A stretch of DNA of 26,668 nucleotides. It comes from Isotricha intestinalis (taxonomy: Eukaryota; Ciliophora; Litostomatea; Vestibuliferida; Isotrichidae). The translations under genes and the position numbers were made by a program. A model generated the notes under the pieces. The model was given only the letters and a program-made list of their open reading frames with translations. It searched no databases and was not told the origin of the DNA. This document shows positions 1 to 7,900 of this stretch, piece after piece (position 1 is the first letter of the stretch; every line of letters begins with the position of its first letter). The stretch is from the NCBI GenBank assembly GCA_023807065.1, contig JAJJLU010003864.1, forward strand, positions 1 through 26,668. Reading direction: 5' to 3'.

Positions 1-387
1 AGGTTTTAAGGATAAATTTTATAGATGAATTGTTTTCAAAAATTCAAAAAAATTTAATTATTTATTTAAAAAAATGAAGAAATAATAAAAAATTTATTTG
101 AATATAAATATAAAGAAGATAAATCATTTAATTCTTAAATTTAAATTTATTTAATAATATATTTAAATAATTGAAGAAAAGAATATATAATTAAAAATAA
201 TAGTGTAATGAAAAAAAAAACTAATGATATCAATATTAAATTTTTCTTCAAATTAAAACATTCAAAAATAATTAATATAAATCTTAAAAATTGCTTAAAA
301 AAGATGTATTAATAAATATATAATAAAAAAAATATCAATATAAAGGTAAATAAGCATTAAATAATTTATTTAGAAATTTGATTATAT
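1..387. other. Intergenic stretch downstream of eS21
   Basis: This A+T-rich stretch lies beyond the 3' end of the eS21 gene. I see no long reading frame on either strand, no tRNA-like fold and no tandem repeat. It presumably holds the eS21 3' untranslated region and possibly the end of a gene to the left of the window. Confidence 0.6.
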
Positions 388-642
388 TTAATAAAAAGAA
401 AGTAATCCTTTAGAATGTAAAAATTTATTTAAGGCAGCATCAGAATTACCTTTAGTTCTAACAAATCCAGAAACAATCATTGTTAATTGGTCACCGCCTT
501 TTTTATTTTCATATTCTGTAATTCCAGAAGTTGAAAGTGTTATTTGAACTGAAGCATAATCTTTAGCATCTAATATTCTATTTGTTGCAAAACATCTTCT
601 TGGAATATATAAATCTACATAATCACCATTTGCATTTTGCAT
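388..642 (-). CDS. RPS21: Small-subunit ribosomal protein eS21
   Basis: This encodes eS21, a small eukaryote-specific protein of the 40S ribosomal subunit. The 84-residue product begins MQN.NGDYVDLYIPRRC.ATNRI and continues with AKDYASVQI. This matches the eS21 signature (MQN..G..VDLY.PRKCS.SNRII.AKDHASVQ) from the first residue, and the length is normal for the family (about 80-87). The start is therefore fixed by homology. The gene is intronless and ends in TAA after HSKGLLSFY. The C-terminal half keeps the SGFVR..G.SD..L pattern (family: CG.IR.MGESDD.L). Codon choice includes more C- and G-ending codons than most neighbours, as expected of a highly expressed gene. It reads leftward from a roughly 500-nt upstream region holding a structured element at 781-933. 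The assignment is from motif recognition and is strong. Confidence 0.94.
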   Translation of the reverse strand: MQNANGDYVDLYIPRRCFATNRILDAKDYASVQITLSTSGITEYENKKGGDQLTMIVSGFVRTKGNSDAALNKFLHSKGLLSFY

Positions 643-1159
643 TTTGAATCTTATATAAAAATAAATTAAATTAAAAAAAACATTATTTTTTTTTCGAATA
701 ATTTATTTCTTTCAGAAAAAAAATTTAATTTAATTTTAATACAAATTAAGATTTATTTAATAAATAAAATTTATGAATATTAATCTAATTCCCTTTATTG
801 AACATTCCTTTAATTTAAACATTATTCCTTGATGTCCAAAACGCAATTTGGTATGTAATTTACCATAATTTAAAAGAAGGAAGAATATCAATTAATTATA
901 ATCTAATATTCGTCATAAAGGAAGTATAGATTATCTGAAAAAATTTAATAATTTTTCACTTCTAAAAAAATTAAAATGAAATTAATGAAGAAATTTTTTA
1001 TTGTTTATAATGAAATGAATTTATTTGTATTATTAATTGAATAAAAAATCATTAAAATAACTAAAATCACAATATTATAAAATTTAATATATGATTAAAA
1101 ATACTAAATTAAAATTTATATTTAATTTATTTAAAATTTTTTTTCACTTAGATATAAAT
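643..1159. promoter_or_regulatory. Upstream region of eS21
   Basis: This spacer separates the eS21 start (642) from the 3' end of the next minus-strand gene (1160), so it should hold the eS21 promoter. No convincing TATA element can be singled out because A+T runs are everywhere. The part at 781-933 is clearly richer in G+C and partly self-complementary, and is listed separately. The rest shows no coding potential by eye. Confidence 0.5.
781..933. repeat. Imperfect inverted-repeat element (ncRNA or MITE-like candidate)
   Basis: The ends of this about 153-nt stretch are complementary: taatcta (781-787) pairs with tagatta (927-933). The arms continue inward. TTCC-C-TTTAT (789-798) pairs with ATAAAGGAA around 915-923 with one bulged C. 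GAACATT (800-806) pairs with AATATTC around 905-911 with one mismatch. An internal hairpin, ccaaa/tttgg, sits near 836-850. The segment is visibly richer in G+C than its flanks, a hallmark of structured RNA genes in extremely A+T-rich genomes. A small non-autonomous transposon with short terminal inverted repeats is the alternative. I do not recognise a known RNA family; snoRNA C/D boxes are not convincing. Confidence 0.4.
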
Positions 1160-1474
1160 TTATTCAATAAATTCATTACAAGAAGTTTCAACAAAATTAA
1201 TATTTATTATATTATTAATAATTTTTTCAGATTCTTGTAATTGATTTAAGGATTTATCATTTGTATAAATTTGATAAAATTCATTTTGATATTTTTTATT
1301 ATTTTCTTCATTAAAATTCCCTTGATCTAATGTAAAGTTTTGTTTAAGAAAACCTTTTTCAAATATATTTTTTTTTTCCTCTTGATTATTTTGCTTCCTC
1401 AAAATATCTCTTATATTGATAACACCATTAGATTTCCTTTTAACTCCAAAATTATTTCTGACAATCCAATTCAT
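1160..1474 (-). CDS. Small hypothetical protein, 104 residues
   Basis: I do not recognise this protein. The reading frame is open farther upstream, but that part is Phe/Tyr/Ile-rich and has no ATG. The first in-frame ATG, at 1474, starts a plausible soluble protein (MNWIVRNNFGVKRKSNG, then RDILRKQNNQEEKKN). It is mixed charged with an Asn/Gln/Glu-rich second half and ends ETSCNEFIE before TAA. There is no membrane segment or signal peptide. Codon use is richer in G/C-ending codons (ATC, GTC, AGG, GAG, CTT) than random spacer translation, which supports a real gene. It lies in tandem with the next minus-strand gene, whose stop is about 340 nt upstream. A spliced upstream exon cannot be excluded, since the genome has introns under 30 nt. 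Confidence 0.5.
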   Translation of the reverse strand: MNWIVRNNFGVKRKSNGVINIRDILRKQNNQEEKKNIFEKGFLKQNFTLDQGNFNEENNKKYQNEFYQIYTNDKSLNQLQESEKIINNIININFVETSCNEFIE

Positions 1475-1813
1475 AATAAAAAAATAATTTGAAATAAATA
1501 ATCTAAAAAAAAACTTAATAAAAACCTTATTTAAATTCAAAAAAAAAGAATAAAAAAAAATTAAATAAAAATCATATATACAATAATATATTAAAGAGAT
1601 TATTGAAGAGTTATAATTGAAAATGATATTATGATTAATAAATACTAAATTGTAATCTTTCAAATGATTTTTCGAGAAATAATTATAATATTGAAATTTT
1701 TTACTTAGAATAAATATTTTTAAAATTTTTTTTTTAAAATTTTAAATTTCATGATTTTTTCATTTATTAATGAAAGATTATTTCTATAAATACATTATTT
1801 ATATATTATTTAT
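1475..1813. other. Spacer between two minus-strand genes
   Basis: These 339 nt hold the 5' side of the 104-residue gene and the 3' side of the 559-residue gene. The minus-strand frame stays open to about 1663, but without an ATG and with a composition like translated spacer DNA. I see nothing else definable. Confidence 0.45.
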
Positions 1814-3493
1814 TCAATTTTCCAAAAATGAAATAAATTTATTTTCTCTTGTTTTGATATTCATTTTTTGAAATGAATTAGATAAAATATAATTAATTCT
1901 TTTTTTATCTTCAATTTTTAAATTTTTATGATTTGAACTTTCATAATTAATTATATCTAATATATTTTCCATTTTTCTTTTAATTTTATTATTTTTTGTT
2001 TTATGATTTTGAATTTTATTTATAGAAAAAGCTTTACTTAAACTAGAAGGATAATTTTGAGATAAATTTTGATTTAATAAAGAATTTAAATTAAAAGAAT
2101 TACTACTAAAAATATTTGATTGATTTTTATCAAGAAAAGAATTTTTATTACAATACAAACTAGATATTTTACTTTCATATTGTGTACTTCCTTGATTTTT
2201 AGAATTGAATTCATTTGTTAAATCTTTGGATTTTAAAAGAGTGTTATTTATATTTTTATTTACACTTTTATTTACTTTATTTATTTTTTCTATATATTCT
2301 ATTTTTTCTTTGAATAATTTTTCTAATTTTTCTGTTTTCATTCTATTTTTGGTTCTTTGTTTACTTGAGAAATTAAAATGTTGTTTATGATGATTATTTA
2401 AAGTAGAATTATTATTTAATTTTTTTCTATGATTTAATTGAAGAGAATAATTTGAATGTTTATTTAATAAATATTTACTGTCATATAAATTATTATTTTC
2501 ATTTTCTTCTTCTTCATCTTCACAAAAAATAGGATTCCAAATATTAAAACTTTTCTTTTCCCAAATAATATCATCATGATTGATTTTTCTTCTTAAATCA
2601 AATCTTAGAAATTGTAAAAAATCATCTTCATCTTCTTCACTATCTTTATCAATATTTTCAAGAATAAAATCCTTTCCAATACTATAGGCATTAAGTAATT
2701 TAATATTATTATTATTTGCTGAATAATTATTATCATAATTTAATGATATTGAATTGAAATTAATATCTGAAATTAAACTATTATTTTTATTTGGATTTAT
2801 ATTATTTTCTTGAATGTTAAAGGCTGCTATATTATTTACTAAAGAATTTGTTGTGTTAAATAAACTTTTATTGTAATTTGAATTTCTAAGAATTATTTTT
2901 ATTTCTTTTGATATTTGTTCATTTTTTTTTCTATTTATACTATTTTCTAATTTATTGTTAAAATATTGTTGAATATAATTGTTATTATTTATACAAAATA
3001 ATTTATATTGATTACTTGTAAAATATTTTTCACTTTCTTCTTTAGAAAAATTCTTTTTAAGGTAATCAGAATGTTTAATGATAATTTTAATTAATTTATC
3101 ATTTTGAATATCTTTTTCAATTAAAGAATCATTCATTAATTTATTTAATTCTTGAATATCATAATTAGAAGTTTGAAAAAGATATTTATCACTTAAAATT
3201 TCCATTGATAAATGAGAAAAAGCTATTTTATCATTAGAACAATAAATACAAGAAAAAATCGGTAAAGGAGTTAAATTTAATTCATCTTTATTTCTTTTTT
3301 TATGTTTTTTTTCTGTATTAATTATAATTTCTTCTTCTTCTTTTGAATTATCATTTGAATAATCGATTGAACTTATAATTGATGTATTTTGAAAATTATT
3401 TCCAAAATTATTTATAATATCATTATTTTCATCTTTACTTTCATTTGATAATAATGATATATTAAAATCTTCTTTTATGTCATTTAATTCCAT
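1814..3493 (-). CDS. Unknown 559-residue Asn/Lys/Ser-rich protein with CxxC motif
   Basis: I cannot assign a function. After an acidic N-terminus (EEEEI at 52-56) and a basic patch (KKHKKRNKDE, 62-71) comes the most protein-like block, residues about 73-125. It reads LNLTPLPIFSCIYCSNDKIA, then SHLSMEIL and NYDIQELNKLM. The C82-I-Y-C85 pair suggests a metal site or disulfide, although no second pair is obvious. Residues about 285-330 are strongly acidic (DKDSEEDEDD, EDEEEEN) and flank a block containing FDLRRKI and IIWEKKSFNIWNPIFC. The rest is low-complexity Asn/Ser/Lys, probably disordered. There is no signal peptide or membrane helix. The ATG at 3493 is the first in frame, and the gene is intronless. 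My impression is that the LPIFSCIYC block is shared with other ciliate hypothetical proteins, but this is memory, not a search. Confidence 0.7.
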   Translation of the reverse strand: MELNDIKEDFNISLLSNESKDENNDIINNFGNNFQNTSIISSIDYSNDNSKEEEEIIINTEKKHKKRNKDELNLTPLPIFSCIYCSNDKIAFSHLSMEILSDKYLFQTSNYDIQELNKLMNDSLIEKDIQNDKLIKIIIKHSDYLKKNFSKEESEKYFTSNQYKLFCINNNNYIQQYFNNKLENSINRKKNEQISKEIKIILRNSNYNKSLFNTTNSLVNNIAAFNIQENNINPNKNNSLISDINFNSISLNYDNNYSANNNNIKLLNAYSIGKDFILENIDKDSEEDEDDFLQFLRFDLRRKINHDDIIWEKKSFNIWNPIFCEDEEEENENNNLYDSKYLLNKHSNYSLQLNHRKKLNNNSTLNNHHKQHFNFSSKQRTKNRMKTEKLEKLFKEKIEYIEKINKVNKSVNKNINNTLLKSKDLTNEFNSKNQGSTQYESKISSLYCNKNSFLDKNQSNIFSSNSFNLNSLLNQNLSQNYPSSLSKAFSINKIQNHKTKNNKIKRKMENILDIINYESSNHKNLKIEDKKRINYILSNSFQKMNIKTRENKFISFLEN

Positions 3494-3893
3494 TTTAATT
3501 TAATTAAAAAATGATATATCAAATTAGAGGATTTATTTTTTTTATATTTATTTTGTTTTGAAGTCTTTTTCCAATATGAAATATTATATAAAAATTGAAA
3601 TAAAAAAGATGGGTTTAATTCTCTTTTTTTTATTTTATTTATAATTAAGAAAATAACAAAAAATACAAATTTTTTTGTTTAAATATCTTTCCATTCTTTA
3701 TTTTCTTTTTTTTCATGTAAGAAAAATATAATTAAATTATTTAAAGTTTCCTCTTTTATTTTGAGCAATTATTAAAAAGGAGATAAACAAATAAATTTTC
3801 ATTAAATATTTTATTTGAGAAATCTCCTTCTTTATATATATATATTTTAATTATTTTTGAAAAAGATGATTTATTAAATTATTGAGCTTCCAT
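3494..3893. promoter_or_regulatory. Spacer upstream of the 559-residue gene
   Basis: These 400 nt contain the promoter of the minus-strand gene starting at 3493. An inverted repeat of 8 bp (aaggagat, 3777-3784; atctcctt, 3822-3829) has a 37-nt loop. It is followed by a short TA run (tatatatatata near 3834-3845). I see no reading frame worth calling. Confidence 0.4.
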
Positions 3894-4790
3894 TTATTTT
3901 AAAATTACTGAAATTAATAAAATTTTCATCAGATAATTTTTATTTAATTTATGAATAATTGAATTTATTTTAAATAATAAAATTATATTAAAAGTATTAT
4001 ATAAATTACTTAATTTATGTTCATGAATTAAATATTTTTTTCTTATTTTATTGTTATAAATACAGTTTATACAAATATACAAAAAATTAATATTATTTGG
4101 AATATATTCATTGGATAATTTATAAATAAAGAAATTATTTATTAATTTTGGATTTACTTCATTTTTCTTTTTTTGTATAATATGAATTTTTAATTTATCT
4201 TTGGAAATATTTAATAATATACCATAATAAATGAAATCTTTTTTAATTGATAATGGATTTTCCTTTAAATTATATAATAAATATTTTTGAATATTTGAAA
4301 TAATAATTTCATAAATCTCTTATGTTTCACTTTTGGTGAGAATTATAAGAAATTAAATTTTCAAGTAAATTATTTATTGTATCAAATAAATCTTTTAATT
4401 CATCATCAAAACAATTGCTTATAAGAATTATAAATGTTTAATAATTAAAGGAAATCTCAAAGAACAAATATTAACTTCCATATTCGTTAAATATTTAAAT
4501 AAAATGTAAAAATATAGATTAATTTTTTTAAAAGAAATAATATTATAATAATGCAGAAATAAATTAAAAAAAGATTTCTGAAAAATTATTTCATTCTTCT
4601 TATATATAATAATAAAAGATACATTAAATTTTTACTTTTGAGAATTTCAAATTTTTTTTTAATATTCTCAAAAATTAATTTTTATAATTAAATCAGTATC
4701 TAAATTTAATATATTTGAAAGTTTTCTAATGAAATTAACACAAATTTTTCACTTCTTCTTCTTTATTAATTTTAACTTCTACTCTTTTAT
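3894..4790 (-). pseudogene. Decayed minus-strand coding sequence, several frameshifts
   Basis: Read on the minus strand, protein-like segments run through this region but in changing frames. From high to low coordinates they include VNFIRKLSNILNLDTDLI, ENIKKKFEILKSKNLMYLLL, and a segment holding MEVNICSLRFPLIIKHL that ends in TAA at 4430-4428. Then come NCFDDELKDLFDTINNLLEN in a frame closed by TAA (4440-4438) and TGA (4329-4327), and finally an open stretch of about 141 codons (4319-3897) starting EIYEIIISNIQKYLLYNL and ending at TAA 3894-3896. Junctions lack clear GT-AG introns of a suitable phase, so frameshift decay fits better than splicing. It is head-to-head with the K+ channel gene. 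I do not recognise the family. Alternatives are a multi-intron gene or sequencing indels. Confidence 0.5.
4636..4673. repeat. Inverted repeat, 10-bp perfect arms
   Basis: ttttgagaat at 4636-4645 is the exact reverse complement of attctcaaaa at 4664-4673, with an 18-nt T-rich loop. It lies inside the decayed minus-strand coding region, so it may be chance or a relic. Confidence 0.5.
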
Positions 4791-4869
4791 TAATTGATAT
4801 TAAAAAAATATATATAAATACATTTAAATAAATATTTAATAATCATCAAATAATGCAAAAAAAAATTGA

Positions 4870-4896
4870 AAATAAAAGAAAAATTTTCTTTTATTT
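4870..4896. repeat. 27-nt palindrome just upstream of the K+ channel start
   Basis: The 13-nt arm aaataaaagaaaa (4870-4882) is the exact reverse complement of ttttcttttattt (4884-4896), around a single central A. It ends 17 nt before the ATG at 4914, so it lies in the transcript leader or core promoter. It could be a protein-binding site on DNA. As RNA the one-base loop is too tight, but a shortened stem could form. Confidence 0.6.
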
Positions 4897-4913
4897 CTAA
4901 ATATTATTTATAA

Positions 4914-7900
4914 ATGGATTGTTCTCCTATAATAAAAAAAAAACTATCAGATAATCAAATTTTGAAAGGAATATCAAAATTAAAAAGTATAAAAAAAGAA
5001 GAAATAAAAAAAGAAAAAAACATATCAAATAGTTCTTTAAAACATATACAAATAAATCTTCAAAATTTCATATCAAAAGCATTAGAAAATAATTCAAATG
5101 AAACAAAATTTTTTGATATTAATCAAGAATTAGAAGAAATAGAAAATACAAAAAAAAATCAATTAAAAGAAGAAGAATCTTTTACAAAACTAAAAACAAA
5201 ATATCCTATTGGAGACCAAATTTTCACTTATGATGATATTAATACAAATACTTTAATTGGTTTAAATCTTTTTAAACAAAAAAAAAATTCTTTTAATAAT
5301 ACTTATTATAATAGTAAAATTAGTAATATTAAAAAACAAACCCTTGATAGTATTGAAAAAAAAAAATTAGATAGTTTGGTTAAAGATAAATGTAAAAAAA
5401 GAAATTCTGAAAAATTAAAATCTGATAAAAACAATATTAATAATAATAAAATTAATAATAATAATAATAATATTAATAATAATAAGTGTAATTTTACTAG
5501 TTGTTCTAGTAGTAATTATTTTGATTTAACTTCTCCAAAATCATCAAAGATTAAATTTTCAACCTCTCTTATTTCTTTAAAAAATGATTATTTACCTATT
5601 ATTGATAAAGATATGAATAATATTAAAAAAAAAAAATTAGTTAAATATGCTTCTCTTTCTAAAGTTAATTCTCCAATTAAAAATTTATCTCAAAATTTTC
5701 TTCAATGGAGAAAAAAAAGAGGAAAAAAAAAAGAAAATTTGGAAGCAATTAAAAAACAAAGAGAAAAAACTCAAGAAATAAATAAGAAAAAGTTATATGA
5801 AAGATTAATAAAAAATTGTCAAAATGAAAAAAAAAAATTATTTGATTCTAGCTTATTAGGATTAAATAATAATGCAAAAGTAATAAAAACAAAAACTTTT
5901 GCTTCAAAAACAAATATATTTAAAGATATAAGGAAAAAATCAGAATTAAAAGATAAAAATGATATAAGAAATATAATAAATATATCAGAAAATCAATATA
6001 ATGAATTTTCAAAATATTGTTCTCAAATAAAGGAAAAATTATTTTTTTCTTCTGAGGGAAAAATTAAAAAAAAACCTACAAAAATATCCCAAAAAAAAAT
6101 AGAAAAAATATTAAATGAAAGTAATAATAATGAAACAAGTGAAAAAAAAAATAAATCTAATACAATGTTATTATCAATAATAGAACAAAAAAAATATTTA
6201 GAAGAAGGTTTTCAAGAGAATGAAATAGGAAGTAATAGAATAGATATTAATAAATTCAAAGAAATTCAATATAGACATTTAGTAAGATTAAATAAATTAG
6301 TTTATGATTCTTTAAGTGATGAAGAATCAGATGAAGAATTATATGATTCTTTTTATATAAATCCAAATTCAAATTTTAAATTTTATTTTGATTTAATTAT
6401 CTTTATTTTAACTTGGTATAATATGATTATTCCTCCTATTTTTATTTGCTTTTATCCTCAAAAAAATAATTTTTATAATTTTATGTATATTATCACTAAT
6501 TTATTTTTTTTTTGTGATTTACTTTTAGGTTTTATTACTGCTTATTATGATATTGAAGAAAAATTTATTTGGAAATTACCAGATATTATTATTAATTATT
6601 TAACAACTTGGTTTATTCCTGATTTATTATGTGCTTTTCCTTTTAGTTTTTTTTCAGAAAAACCCGAAGAAATAACTTCTACAAATGAATTTGAATTAAA
6701 ATATTTACTTGATTTATTTAATTTAATTAAAGTATTTAAAATATATAATAATAATACATTTTTCTTTCAATATAATCATTATATAATAAAACAAACAAAT
6801 TTATTGAAAATATTAGAAACATCAAGATTTATATATTTATTTATTATATGTGGTCACTATTTAGCATGTATATTTATATTTTTATCTCATTTAGAAAATC
6901 CATCTTGGGTGACTCATCAAAATTTAATAAATAATTCAAAATTTGAAATATATATTTCTTCCTTTTATTATGTTTTTGCAACAGTTTTTACTGTTGGATA
7001 TGGTGATATAGTATCAATAAATATATATGAAAGATTTTTTAATTTAATTTTATTAGTTGTTGGAATAATGGCATATTCATTTTCTATTTCTTCATTAAGT
7101 AATTATGTTCAAAATGTCGATTTCAAAACTCAAGATTTTAATGAAAAAATGGAAACATTAGATCATTTAAAATTAACTCATGAAAAAATGCCAAAAAGTT
7201 TATATAATAAAATAGCTCGTTTTTTAAAATATAAATTAGAACATGTAGTTAGAGATAAAAATGAAATAATGGATAATTTACCTATAGGATTGAGAACTAC
7301 ATTAATAATGGAAATGTACAAACCAATAATTAATAATTTTAGATTTTTTAAAACTTTCAATTCATCAAATTTTATAATTAAAGTAATATTAGCATTTAGA
7401 CCATTATTAGTAATGAAAAATGAGAAATTAGTAAATGAAGGTGATTATATTGAAGAAATAATATTTGTAAAAAGAGGAGTTTTGGCTTTAGAACTTCCAC
7501 TTCCAGTGTTAATAAAAGATAAAGATATAGAAGATATTAATATTAAAAACAGAAGAGCTTCTTTATTAAATTTAGATATTCCACAATTACCAATTAATAA
7601 AAGTTTAAGTAATCAAAAACCAAAAACAATTAATTTTAATAATGAAATATACCCTCAAAAATCAATGTCTTTTTCAAAAGGAAAAGGATTTACTTTTAAA
7701 ACTACTGTAAATAATAAAAATAAAATTAAAAAACCTATTCAACAATATGTTAAAATTATTGAGATCAGGAAAAATGAGCATTTCGGTGATATTTTAATGT
7801 TTTTAAATAGAAGAAGTCCTTTAAGTATGAAAGTCAAAAGTAAAATTGCAGAATTATTTTTATTAAATAAAACTGACGCAGTTGAAATATCTATGTCTTT

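Noticed and set aside
782..940. C/D-box snoRNA in the structured element
   Set aside because: A CTGA-like D box occurs near 935, but no good RTGATGA C box or terminal stem in the right place was found.
1475..1663. N-terminal membrane segment for the 104-residue protein
   Set aside because: The frame is open but lacks an ATG and has the composition of translated spacer, so the start was set at 1474.
2205..2390. Plus-strand membrane-like frame inside the 559-residue minus-strand gene
   Set aside because: It is an antisense shadow of Lys/Asn/Glu codons with no start context or conserved motif.
5440..5490. Asn-codon repeat (aat)n in the channel gene as a functional repeat or microsatellite
   Set aside because: It encodes a disordered Asn run like many others in the window and is expected from replication slippage in A+T-rich DNA.
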